Part shown: in pieces, positions 42,501-50,779 of the stretch
Layout: the number at the start of each line of letters is the position of its first letter
Numbering within the stretch: position 1 is the first letter of the stretch
Origin: Acanthaster planci
Taxonomy: Eukaryota > Echinodermata > Asteroidea > Valvatida > Acanthasteridae
Reading direction: 5' to 3'
DNA length: 64,000 nt
Assembly: GCF_001949145.1 (NCBI RefSeq)
Contig: NW_019091629.1
Span: forward strand, 207,730 to 271,729
Position numbers and translations under genes: made by a program
Notes under the pieces: model-generated
Seen by the model: the letters and a program-made list of their open reading frames with translations, nothing else
Databases searched by the model: none
What the model was told of the DNA's origin: nothing

Positions 42501-45500
42501 TAACCCCGGCCAGCCACCAGGAGCAGTGGAAAATGAAGATTTCTCGGCAGAAGTAAGACCTTTGCTAAGTTTCTGCGCTTCATAAAGTGCTTCCCATTGA
42601 TGGGGGTATATAGTGGTCGACCTTTCAATGCAAATTTCTCCCATAATGAAAGTGTCTGTGTCCTTTTATTACTCAACTGTGCAGGCCATCGGCTGATAGT
42701 TCTTACTCCGTAATTTTCTGTAAAGGATGCACATGAGACTGAAAAGATGTGACTACATGTCCACGTGGCCAAGGAAATATAGTTTATTTACTTGCTAATG
42801 GTTGCTCGTGTTTAGTGTAGCTGAGCTGAAGTTATCCAAAGGTTCGAGAGAATTTTTTGGCTCATTATCTCACATGATGCTCATGTATTGTCAGTTATTT
42901 TGTTTGACACATGGAATGTATTGACCTAAGAAATGCGAGATTATAAACTTGATTTTTCTTGCTTCACATGTTAAAAGCGAAAGTAAGGTTGCATTCTGTG
43001 TCTTTCCATCTCCTCTTTCTTCAGATTTCCGATGCTTTGTCAGCTCTGGCTGAGATGGAAGACCAGCTGTTCCAAGTCTTGGAAACGCTTATCCCCTACA
43101 CAGGTATTGAAACCCTCTCACTGAAGTCATTCCAGTCGTTGTCACAGTTGTCGCGCTTGCATTCCTGAAGCTTCTTTGAAAATGAACAAACCGTATTGCG
43201 CACAAACCTAGTATTAGCAATTTGAAAGGAAGCTGTTCATGAAAAATGTGAGTTTTTAGAATTAACACGCAGTTGTGGATTAGAGTGCATTTCCGAATGT
43301 AGAATATTCTCAGTTACTTCCAAAAATGCAGCACAACCTGAACTCTGAACAGTGATGATCTGTGAAAGGCTTGGACACCGAATGAAAACACACTGTTGGT
43401 TTCTTAAAAGTATTTACCTGCTGAATTAATGCATACAGGAGACATATAGTAGGTCAAACATTTTTGAGTCCAAAATCCATACATACATGTACACATACAC
43501 AGTTAAAAGGTCAGTGTAATAAAACAAGTCACTTAGGATAAACTCATGAGCATTCCATTTTTATAAACACTTCATGCATAGAATTACCAAATTTTAAGAG
43601 TTATCCAACTATTCATCCAAAAGCACACTTCCCTGTTTTAGTGGTGAAAAGTATTCGTATAGTAGCTTACTTTCAGAACGTGGTTGCTATGGAAGTTCGT
43701 TTGGAAGATGGGTCAGCTATAGTACTGTGGGCAACAAGTAGTGAGAGTCCATCTCATGTGAAAAAGAATCTTACTCACAGGGTCCTTGTAGGTGTAAGGA
43801 AATGCTGTGATGATGTCTGATGACAAAGGCTGACCTCAAGGCTTACACCTGTCAGGAGCCTGTTCTTCCTGTTTGTATGTTGTTACTGTGTTCTTGACGG
43901 AGAGTTCTGAGTATTTCAAGTTTTCAAACTTCTCCTTTAAGAAGGAAAATGATGTGTGCCTAATCCTGCAGGCACCGTGGCTGTGGATGTGGAGTGGGAC
44001 CCAGTCCGAGAGAGCAAAGACGTGAATCTGTCCGGCTTCAAGGTTCTCGTCAACGACAAACAGAGCGGACACCTCCTGCACTCCCACATGGATCGTATCT
44101 GTCTGCAGGTGAGCAGGGAGTCCGGGCTCTGGACTCCGGCCAGCAGGGGTGGCACTTCTAAAGATTTTCCTAGATTCCAGGATTTGACCCAAAATAGATG
44201 GATTTTGAAATGTTGAATCACCAGCATTTTGCTACTTTTCTGCATTTTTGTACGAGAAAACCAAGTGTGAGACTGGCATAATCATAGCCAGAGCTCGTGC
44301 CGTGTTAGCTCAAGCCCTAAAACCTTTAATCATCGTTACAATGCCTGTGCTAGATGTTTCAGGCATTGTTCATCTCTCCCCAATCTCACCCCTATGAGCA
44401 ACTCATTGTGGATAACAGTCCAACACTTACCTTTTGTTTCGTTGTACTGTTCCCCACTGTCACAGTATGTTTCAATAACCCAACCACAGTCACTGAGTGT
44501 CTCAGGAATCCTGCTTGTGAATTAGTGATCATGGAATTTAGCTCACACGTTAAAATTAGATTTGATTCTTTGAACAGTGAATTGCTGTGCAACAAGGGTC
44601 TCTTCTCACAGATGTGCGGCGATTGAAAGAGAAATTTGGAATGGGATTCAAGAATTATGTCTGTATGTAATGAGACTCATGAGTTCATCGTCTGCCCATT
44701 CAACTAGAGAATTGTACTGTGTCTGTTGTTTGCAGTTGAGCGCGTACGATGGTCTGCATAAAATCAGTATGGTTGCTGCCACGGACCACCCAGTTGGGAA
44801 CAGCGAGCCGTCGGATGTTACCGTCATAGACACTAGTCCTTTCCTTCCATTCACGTGTTACTGCTTACACTCAGTACATCGTAACGACAGCAGGTAAGGG
44901 AGATGAATGGGATTTGGAAGTGTTTCCAACAGCAGCTGTTGCCGAAGATGAAAGAGTTTTATTGTCACAGTGTTATACGGCTTAATAGTAAAGATCGGTG
45001 AAGAAACCATTGCCTACAAGAATGAAGGTTCTAATTGAGGGTCTTTTCCACAGACATTCTAACTGGTTCTCCGATTGGGTTGAACATAGTTGCACAGTGT
45101 GCTTGCGCATTTTGTTTTTACTCTTAACGTGGGGTTTTTACTGTCTAACAACCAAATTTAACCCCTTCACGCCGGGAAGCGGTAAGAGCTGCCGTAAGAA
45201 TTTGCGGTTTGGCAGGTGGCCTTTGTGGCCAAACAAGGCTGGAATTCTCGGAGTCGGCTTTCAGAAAAAGTCTCGGTGTCAAGGGGTTAATGAACTTTGA
45301 ATGCAACAAAATTGGTGTTGAAATTCGTGCAAGAAATCGCTTCACAGTTTCACATATGTGGTATTCTCTATAAGTGCATGAAGATGATAAACCAGAAAAA
45401 CAAAGATACAGTGGAGTTTGTGGACCAAAGCCACTCGGATGTCAGCACCGCAATGCATTCTTGGTTGGAGCTCCTTCATCCTCTATCCTGTATACATTCC

Positions 45501-48500
45501 AAGGAAGGCTGCTGCATGTACATGTACTAGCAGATCCTAGGGAAGTGTTGGGGCTAAGCCTACATGGGCAGCCTTCCAAGGGTCGTGGAAAATCCTTTCA
45601 AGAAAAATGTACTGGAAAGTCACAGAAACTTGGGGAAAATAGAGTGACTCAAAATCCTGATGTTAGAGGACAAAGATCATAGAAGAGTCTTGGAAGTCAA
45701 GATCATGCAAGGATGATTTTGGACGGGCTCCTTTGAATGTGATAACAGAATAATGATAAATTTACAGGCTATCGTTGCTAGTCTGTCATAGTGGCCATGG
45801 CAGTCTGCCTGTGCATGATGCCAAACAACGTTTCTGTTGAAGTGGCAATAAAACTCGGGTAATTGCCATATTTCAGCCCTGGAAAAGTCATGGAATTTGG
45901 CTTTCAGATCAGATTTTCTGTCAGGAACCCTGTCATTATCCTCCCTTGGACTGAGGTCCTGCCTTTCCCTTCCTCGGCAGGCACCCCCAGGAAGGCTGCT
46001 GCAGCTACCAGCAAACCCTGGCCCTGGAGGCCTCGCCCGGCTCCCCCTCCTCCACCCTGGCTGCTCTCCACCAGCAGCTGGACCCTGCCAGCCGGCGTAT
46101 CCCGCCGGCCTCGGTCACCGTGCTAGATGTCTCTGACCAGGCCCCGCACCTGCTGGTGCCCACCAAGCTGACCAACCGCTGCCCGACTATGCTCCTATTC
46201 TGGACACACTGGTCAGTACACAGAGCTTGAATACACATCAAGAGAAGCACCGTAAATATATTGTGTCAAAATCTGAAAGGTGCTCCAGTAGAACAGGTCA
46301 ATATCACCTTGATTTTAGTTTGCAAAAAATCGGTGCACTATTTCCCCCTGTGTTTCCTATTCAATCTTTTAGTCCCTATCATGTTGATTACCACAAAGGC
46401 AAGCAGTATTTGACTAAAAGGTGTGCTGATAATACTTTTCTCTAGGTGTCTCGCTTCACAGAAAGTGATGGATTACTTTGTGGACTATGCAAGGAGCAGA
46501 GTTGGAAAGGTGTGCTGTTGTTTGTTTCAGTTTACTTATTTGATGTTTGAAGGACTTTCTTGATTTCCCAATGAGTTGATTGCTGATTTCCCAATGAGAC
46601 GATTGTTGGTTTCCCAATGAGTTGATTGTTGATTTCCCAATGAGTTGATTGCTGATTTCCCAATGAGTTGATTGTTGATTTCCCAATGAGTTGATTGCTG
46701 ATTTCCCAATGAGTTGATTTCCCAATGAGTTTATTGTTAAGGTGGAAAGCTTGTGGTAGCACCATGCGAGGATACGATCTCTTGTGAGTCTGTATGGTTC
46801 TGAAAAGAACCATATGGTTTCAGAACCATACAGACTCACAAAAGAGATCGTATCCTTGCATGGTGCTACTGCAAGCTTTCCACCTTAGTTGTCTGTCACC
46901 ATGAAGAGTTGATTGTTGATTTCCCAATGAGTTGATTGTTGATTTCCCAATGAGTTGATTGTTGATTTCCCAATGAGTTGATTGTTGATTTCCCAATGAG
47001 TTGATTGTTGATTCTCCAATAAGTAAAAAAAAAAGAGAGTAAATGAGAGTCAGTACTGATTTCTTGGGTGGCTAAAAGGGGAAGAGCGATATCAAGACAT
47101 GACCAGCACAGCATGGCCAAAACTAAAATGATGAAAAGACTGATCAAAATAGATGGGTTGGTCACATAGTTTTGTTCACCCATCATCAGGTCATATGCCT
47201 GACATGCTGCTGTAGCAGCACGGAGTCCTCAAGTTCCGCCCATTTGGAGACGCTCGCGCAGCTGATCATCAGGCGAGGCTGGAAGGACGACGCTTTGATC
47301 CGTCACAGCTGTAGCTGTGGCACCGGCGACATAGGCCTGATGCCTGGCAGTCGGGCCAGCTCAGCCAGCACCGACAGAGGTAGGGCTCGTTAGGAGTCAT
47401 TGAGTCTAGAAATCTCATGTAGCATTTCGGAATGTGTTAATGCAGAAACTGGGACATCAGCTCACTTGGCAAGACACTGTATTATCATGCGTCGCGGATC
47501 AAGCACTTGAAATATGCAGTCATTCCGAATTTTCTCATCAATTTAAGAAACATTTGTGAGTTAATTATTTTAGAGCTAACTATATCCTTTGCAATAAATA
47601 GAATTAAGCCATTAACCCTAACAGGAATAAATTCTCCAATTCCATTATGATTTTGGACACACCCTAGGGAGTTGGGGTCAACGTTAACAGAGAATACCGG
47701 AGTGCCTTTCATGTCATGCACCCACCGCTACATGCATTCTTCTCGTGAAAAGATGCTGTAGATTTGTGCGCAATCCCTTGAAAAGTCATGTGCACTCCAT
47801 TCGTGTAAGGAGGCCATTCAGAGACCCAGAGTGTGGCCACCTTGATTTCAGACTCCAGGGAATCAAAATGTTGTTGTGCTACGACTGGTTTGCCTGGAGC
47901 ACCATTGTGAAATCCTCATCTGATGATTTTTGAAGCCATGTTTCGGAAACCCCTGCATGCCGTGAAAACAGTAATTGTTTAATTTGCCTCGACATAACAT
48001 CCGTGAAAAGGCAAGCATTATTTCCTACCAAAACGGCTGGTATCAAAAAAAGAGGAATGAAGTATTTAGCAGGGGGAAAGAAATTCAAGCTGGAGGTGAT
48101 GTGCTTACAATTTTCCCTTGTCACTTGAGATTAGAAAGAATTGCCCTCAAATTTCAAGAAGTCGTAAGGTAAACAGAAATGGAATGACTTCACATTTTTG
48201 TTTTGTGATATCCAGGACATGTTGGAGAGGCCTTGTCCGGTAATGAGAAGGGAACACTTGGCGTGTCATCGTCTTCTGTTGTCAGTGTTGCAGAGCTGTT
48301 TGGTATCCTAGCAACGCCAATGTTAGTCATTCTCCACCCTGAAGGTACCGGCAAAAATACCTTCCCAAAAGTGATTCTCATTTCGTTCCCCCTCCCAGCC
48401 TGTCAATTAAGATTTGGACTGGAATTCAAGCTTGTCTTGTGCCTGTTTGAATTGAGCGCATCTATTAAGAACAATCTGTCTTCCTGAGTTGTCCAATTGT

Positions 48501-50779
48501 GAAGCTCAGCTAAGCCTGATTATGTGTAATTTGATTGAACCATCATTGTCTGGTATTCGTGTAACTTTTCCACCCAGGAGAGTGAATGCCCATTTAAAAA
48601 CTCCCAGGCAGGAATTCCTGAACAAGTGGAGATTAATTTTTGAGCTTCTTGTGAAGACAGATTGTCTTTGAGAGTCAAGTGGTTCAGAGTTTGGAGTTGT
48701 GTATTAATTTTCTTGGCAATCTGCAGAGATTGTGGTTTTTATGACAAAACTGTTTGTACAGTTTTTAGAATAATTGTTCAGCTCACTGTTTAGAGAAGTG
48801 TAGATGCAGGACAATATCAGCAGATAGCATCCTGCTGTCATTCCAGTCTCCACCTTTCAGTGACCTTCCAAGACCCTGTATAAGCCTTATGTAGACTGGA
48901 CATTTAGTGCAGAGAGCAGAGCAACATGTGCAGCTCATTGGTTCTTCTTGAGGTTACACAATTTGGGAAAAGAGGTGTACCTTTAATGAGCTAGCACAGT
49001 CTTTCTGAATGAATGGCTCTCCACTGGGCTAACCGTCAAGTCTTCCTCAACTTAAGACCTTCACTGATGGGACCAGTTTCACAAAGTTTTCCACCTCGCA
49101 GCTCTTTCAGTGTTCACGTAGACTAAAAGACTTGAGTTTGTGTTTACCTTCTGCAGGGTACTTGGCCTGGCAGGGCTGCTTTGCAGCCTGCAACAAGAAC
49201 GCCTTTGCCACAATGATGGACGAAACACTGGACACAGTCGTCAAACCATCCCGAGTGTCCTCGCCTCGATCAAACTCACCAAAGCTTCTTTCCCGGTCAA
49301 CATCAGGTACTGACCAGCATTCGCAAGGCCTCATTATCTAGGAGAAGCATTAAACCCATCATAATTTGGTCACCTGGGGCAATAGGCCTTTCTTCCGTTC
49401 ACAATAGTTTTGCCAGGACATAAACAGTGTATTTACTTAGTAGTTGACGTTTACCATAATGCTTAACAACAGTTTTAACACCTAAAGTACATTCAAGTGA
49501 TGTGTGAAAGTAACTCATTTGGTTGGTGATCTCACAAACAATACGGACAATTTACAATAGTGCACCTCCAAGAGTTTGCAACGCATTGGCCAATCACAGC
49601 ATGCAAAATCTTTCGAACCTTTCCAAAGGCGCATTGGGTCGACACATTACACGCATTGTGATTGGCCAATGAATCGCCTGTATTTATGAGTGAAGTCTCT
49701 TTTGTCCCAATAGTCAATCTTATTGACAGTGCTTTACCACACAAGACTATAAGTTGGAGCACTTCTTTTCACGATTACCTTGAAAGCGAACCCATCCAAC
49801 AAAAAAAGGAATAAAACGTGATATTAAAGGCAGGTGTACTGTTTAACTGCCCAACAACTGGAGGGACTTCAAATACATAAATCCTGGAAATTGGGAGAGC
49901 CTGCTATATTAATCCCAGCAGGAGGATTTTTCGTACAGGTAAAATGAACAACTTCTGTGAGTAAAAACTGGACTTCAGTCTGCAGACCAATACGTGTATG
50001 CCAACAGACGTGGACGATAACAAAAACCACTCTGTCTTCAAATTCTAAAGCATTCCAAACTCTGCAATATCTCTCTGTGAGCAACATTCAAATTAAAGCT
50101 TCATCATGTCTCGCATTCATTTTTATGGTGGGAAGGGTAATGCCATGACTGTTGAAGTAAATGTTCATGCAAGTTACGACCGTACCCACAGGTAGTTGAG
50201 AAGCCATTGTAACGTGGAAAAAAGAACCTGCAATGTCAAAAAGCAATGCAAGTACATAGGAATGTGAAAGCCCAATTCAAATGAATCAGAAACATAAGCT
50301 GGCTGGCCAACCTGCTCAGAGTAGGGCATCGTAGCAGGGCTCCATCAGTTCTAGATATTTGTAGGATGGAAGTGGAGGACATGCCAATTGTGATTTGATC
50401 GGCATGGGCATATTCATAGCCTATCGAGTGACTTTCCTATGTACATTACAGTGATGTAAATCACTTTTGAATGCTTCCCCTCCCAGTCTCTTCCTGCACA
50501 GTCAGCAGCTTACCCCCTCACCAGGCGACCCCCCTCAGGCGGGCCGACTCTAACCCCACCGCATCATTGTCTCGCAATGCCTCCATCTCCACCAACTCCT
50601 CATCTGCCTTCCTCCCCTCGCAGCTGAATGGCTCTGCCCCCAGGGCCAAATCAGCCCGCCGTCGACGCACCACTCCCAGACAGAAGATGATCAGCGTGGA
50701 CCAGCGGCCTTTCTCAGCCACCAAGGAAAACGGGTCAGTGACCGCAAGCGGGAGACCAAAATCGTCAATCACGATTTAG
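532..50779 (+). CDS. Giant multidomain protein: cupredoxin-like, CHB_HEX_C, FN3 array and thioredoxin-like domains (5'-partial, 57 exons)
   Basis: A single spliced gene enters the window from the left and ends at TAG 50777-50779. I joined 57 exons by hand; all introns are GT-AG and all phases are compatible, giving 10105 coding bases and 3367 residues after one leftover base. Residue numbers in other entries count from the first full codon at 533. Exon coordinates are given in the domain entries. Order: cupredoxin-like repeats (1-562), CHB_HEX_C (562-650), acidic linker, two FN3-like domains (687-873), disordered linker (873-1344), about fourteen FN3-like domains (1345-3015), thioredoxin-like domain (about 3060-3270), basic tail. 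No transmembrane segment is visible and long Ser/Arg-rich stretches look cytosolic, but the N-terminus is missing, so a signal peptide cannot be excluded. Function unknown; the domains suggest a scaffold or redox-related role. The longest introns (10612-12167, 15993-17492, 23917-25749) hold no recognisable gene. Confidence 0.85.
1050..1319 (+). mobile_element. tRNA-derived SINE
   Basis: A Pol III B-box-like GGTTCGAATCC lies at 1103-1113, preceded by a degenerate A-box-like region. Next comes a body with repeated gggttttcc motifs, followed by an AATAAATAAAAAAA tail at about 1306-1319. This is the layout of a tRNA-type SINE in the sense direction. It ends 19 bases before the exon 2 acceptor. 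Confidence 0.65.
4659..5079. mobile_element. MITE-like element with about 29-bp terminal inverted repeats
   Basis: The left end reads TGTGACCGGCTCTGCACAAA and continues GGTGTATTA. The right end is its imperfect reverse complement (TAATACACC then TTTTTGCAGAGTGGGACACA). The 420-bp interior is AT-rich with no coding capacity. A further copy of one end occurs at about 30235-30275. It lies in the intron before exon 7. Confidence 0.6.
5399..5865. mobile_element. 467-bp foldback (long inverted repeat) element
   Basis: The outer bases tctaaggaaaacatgttttcc and their reverse complement at 5845-5865 bound two arms of over 200 bp that pair along most of their length. The centre (about 5618-5625) lies in a near-perfect hairpin around caaacaatg/cattgtttg. 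Both arms even share an incidental ORF in opposite strands. It is a non-coding, MITE-type or foldback transposon in the intron between exons 7 and 8. Confidence 0.75.
6480..6690 (-). repeat. Dispersed repeat copy 1 (three-copy family)
   Basis: Reverse complement shares blocks such as ccacctgtcc, ccgcagtaatggc and ctaattctgg with copies at 41065-41250 and 52625-52800. It is probably an ancient SINE-like element. No coding capacity is seen. Confidence 0.55.
12168..12842 (+). other. CHB_HEX_C / Fn3-associated domain (exons 15-16)
   Basis: Exons 12168-12322 and 12736-12842 encode residues about 562-650. The segment has the signature of the small beta-sandwich found at the C-terminus of chitobiases and in many surface proteins (Pfam CHB_HEX_C / Fn3_assoc): a PIITSSNGG start, then ILYTLDGSIP, a Tyr soon after the splice junction, a PGLHIIRALA strand and a final SKVF. 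The domain is usually a non-catalytic spacer or carbohydrate-associated module; no glycosidase domain is present here. It sits directly between the cupredoxin repeats and the first FN3-like domain. Confidence 0.75.
12891..12970 (+). pseudogene. Decayed tandem copy of exon 16
   Basis: About 125 bases after the start of the matching part of exon 16 (12766-12842), the intron repeats its sequence: caggcagcctggtcttcaca, then a diverged middle with aatggtgcactgcc...gta, and tttcatttccaag. The copy has small deletions and an in-frame TAG and lacks a convincing acceptor, so it is an exon fossil from a short tandem duplication. Confidence 0.7.
13072..13261. repeat. Dispersed direct repeat, copy A
   Basis: Shares ccttgagc, gagccatgttg, tcattttgttggtaa, gtgcag and ccctctcttggtccagct blocks in the same order with 27625-27817, at roughly three-quarters identity by eye. 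It is an old interspersed element without an open frame. Confidence 0.65.
13559..13670 (+). other. Acidic linker exon (exon 17)
   Basis: This exon adds 37 residues rich in Asp, Glu and Ser (a GSEDDDAVSM stretch) between the CHB_HEX_C domain and the first FN3-like domain. It starts with one leftover base that completes a Lys codon with exon 16 and ends in phase 0. It is predicted flexible and no domain is recognised. Confidence 0.7.
14059..17601 (+). other. First two FN3-like domains (exons 18-21)
   Basis: Exons 14059-14190, 14883-15035, 15828-15992 and 17493-17601 encode residues 687-873. The first domain has SLEIYWDLP (B strand with the core Trp), SYQLYVNG (C strand; the exon junction falls inside it) and LTGNQTYIISI (the E-F turn with the conserved Tyr). 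The second has INLVWTSLD and YLIYVDG, but a less typical second half. The pattern of one intron splitting each domain near the C strand recurs in the later FN3 domains. Both are divergent; no integrin-binding RGD motif is seen. Confidence 0.7.
18502..20899 (+). other. Long disordered acidic linker (exons 22-24)
   Basis: Exons 18502-18639, 19041-19170 and 19756-20899 encode residues about 873-1344. Exon 24 is 1144 bases, by far the longest exon, and has no globular signature. It is rich in Asp, Glu, Gln, Ser, His and Pro, with a DNDDDDD run near 20451-20470. Exon 23 carries a phosphorylation-like IERRESFDGS segment. The exon is open throughout in phase with both neighbours, which supports real coding in spite of its low complexity. 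It separates the N-terminal cupredoxin/CHB_HEX part from the main FN3 array. Confidence 0.75.
19262..19704 (+). mobile_element. Truncated TTAA-flanked MITE
   Basis: Begins TTAACCACTTTCTGCCGGGA and continues as the reverse complement of the element at 24032-24585 for about 440 bp, up to attagagtagcc. The far inverted terminus is missing. It fills most of the intron between exons 23 and 24. Confidence 0.7.
21767..27273 (+). other. FN3-like domains 3-6 (exons 25-31)
   Basis: Exons: 21767-21942, 22161-22268, 23122-23402, 23727-23916, 25750-25873, 26217-26420, 27105-27273 (residues 1345-1761). Recognisable core strands include LHVRWQTA, VTLSWLPG followed by GYQLTRNG, AVIVWHQQ followed by HYQVYVDG, and VDIMWAV followed by GFIILKDD. 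Each is followed by a short hydrophobic strand and an L-x-P/N-x-x-x-Y or similar E-F turn such as LKANGRQYKVAV. The domains are Cys-rich for FN3 modules. Domains 4 and 5 are the best matches; 3 and 6 are weaker. Confidence 0.75.
24032..24585 (-). mobile_element. TTAA-flanked MITE with terminal inverted repeats (piggyBac-like)
   Basis: The element starts TTAACCACTTGCTGCCAGG and ends CCGGCAGCATGTGGTTAA, which are inverted copies. A TTAA target duplication followed by CC is typical of piggyBac-derived MITEs. No transposase is encoded. Its interior matches 19262-19704 in reverse orientation. It lies in the intron between exons 28 and 29. Confidence 0.7.
27625..27817. repeat. Dispersed direct repeat, copy B
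   Basis: Second copy of the element at 13072-13261, in the same orientation. It ends about 25 bases before the exon 32 acceptor. Confidence 0.65.
27843..32775 (+). other. FN3-like domains 7-10 (exons 32-37)
   Basis: Exons: 27843-27995, 28850-28954, 29393-29485, 30585-30761, 31078-31845, 32479-32775 (residues 1761-2292). All these junctions are phase 1. Clear FN3 features are SFMVVWDK with YTVTWWEL and LDLGTKYCITVQA; PPEPPSQLTV with VQLKWEPP and STYSLHLVTI; and VTLNWRAS with YEVQWAEV and GVRYCFTVVAV. Exon 36 (768 bases) carries most of two domains without an intron, plus a basic KGSKKKGRKQ patch that could be a nuclear-localisation-like or flexible basic loop. Domain 10 has a Cys-x2-Cys insertion (SCSGC) after WVDVYWEKPP. 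Confidence 0.8.
34120..34465. repeat. Degenerate simple repeat (ttgacttgtgat type)
   Basis: Variants of ttgacttgtgatttgac recur for over 300 bases in the intron between exons 39 and 40. Related but shorter stretches occur near 22840-22890 and 22985-23035. Confidence 0.7.
34505..34688. repeat. Tandem duplication of about 100 bp
   Basis: Two copies, starting at 34505 and 34605, share caggcat, taagtggca, tagatttagccagtatttc and a ggattgctttttt...ggcagagt ending. The duplication is recent enough to be nearly identical. Confidence 0.75.
38425..38730. repeat. Dispersed repeat of the ggaaaagtcatggaatttg type, copy A
   Basis: Contains several ggaaaagt/catggaa phrases and an aatttgattttcagatttt block. 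It is similar in order to 45585-45950, and is intronic and non-coding. Confidence 0.5.
41065..41250 (+). repeat. Dispersed repeat copy 2 (three-copy family)
   Basis: Shares ggaccacctgtcc, gcagtaacggcttctcattc and upstream caaagaggcatgt with copies at 6480-6690 (opposite strand) and 52625-52800. A partial extra unit (ccaccgcagtaatg...ttccggtcgg) lies at about 40985-41030. Confidence 0.55.
41582..44893 (+). other. FN3-like domain 16 split by a helical insertion (exons 47-51)
   Basis: Exons 47 (end), 42465-42552, 43025-43103, 43972-44108 and 44736-44893. An A strand, PPKVRVTVRGL, is followed by about 70 mostly helix-forming residues (heptad-like LLQELI, then SALAEMEDQLFQVLETL), and only then by the B strand VAVDVEWDPV, the C strand GFKVLVND and the later strands HKISMVAAT. 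I read this as an FN3 fold with a coiled-coil-like insertion in the A-B loop. An alternative is a separate helical linker between two domains. Confidence 0.6.
45158..45290. mobile_element. 133-bp palindromic TTAA-flanked MITE
   Basis: Starts TTAACCCCTTCACGCCGGGA and ends TCGGTGTCAAGGGGTTAA, an imperfect inverted terminus with TTAA at both borders. The interior is GC-richer than the intron around it. The ends resemble those of the larger elements at 19262 and 24032, so it is probably an internally deleted relative. Confidence 0.7.
45585..45950. repeat. Dispersed repeat of the ggaaaagtcatggaatttg type, copy B
   Basis: Matches the element at 38425-38730 at both ends (tggaaagtcacagaaact and ctggaaaagtcatggaattt). 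It lies directly before exon 52, whose acceptor is at 45980. Confidence 0.5.
46560..47024. repeat. Minisatellite, 23-bp unit, interrupted
   Basis: The unit ttgattgttgatttcccaatgag, also with gctg in place of gttg, repeats in tandem on both sides of a palindrome at 46739-46886. It lies in the intron between exons 53 and 54. Confidence 0.85.
46739..46886. mobile_element. 148-bp near-perfect palindrome inside the minisatellite
   Basis: AAGGTGGAAAGCTTG at the left is matched by CAAGCTTTCCACCTT at the right, and the arms pair to a short loop near 46810-46816 (around ggttctgaaaagaacc). This is the form of a compact MITE that inserted into the tandem array. A target duplication is not clear. Confidence 0.7.
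50487..50779 (+). other. C-terminal basic Ser-rich tail (exon 57)
   Basis: The last coding exon adds 97 residues rich in Ser, Pro, Thr and Arg, with a SARRRRTTPRQK cluster that could be a nuclear-localisation or phosphorylation region, and ends in SSITI before TAG. The final I-T-I fits the loose class II PDZ-ligand pattern, but this is weak. A GGGTCAGTG donor-like site at 50734 inside the exon offers an alternative ending. Confidence 0.7.

Larger units (their letters stand above)
45981..49306 (+). other. Thioredoxin-like domain with CxxS motif (exons 52-56)
   Basis: Exons 45981-46211, 46446-46509, 47190-47379, 48216-48344 and 49157-49306 (residues about 3016-3270). After a Pro/Ser-rich lead the sequence reads MLLFWTHWCLAS, matching the thioredoxin FWAxWCxxC strand-loop with the second Cys replaced by Ser (Cys about 3094, Ser about 3097). 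It continues with the long helix VMDYFVDYARSRVG, strand KVICLTCCC, and after a large Ser/Cys-rich insertion with VAELFGILATPMLVIL, whose Thr-Pro (Pro about 3212) fits the conserved cis-proline after the helix, and a final HPEGYLAWQG. CxxS proteins can act as isomerases, monothiol enzymes or binding domains. The match rests on pattern, not on a search. Confidence 0.65.
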
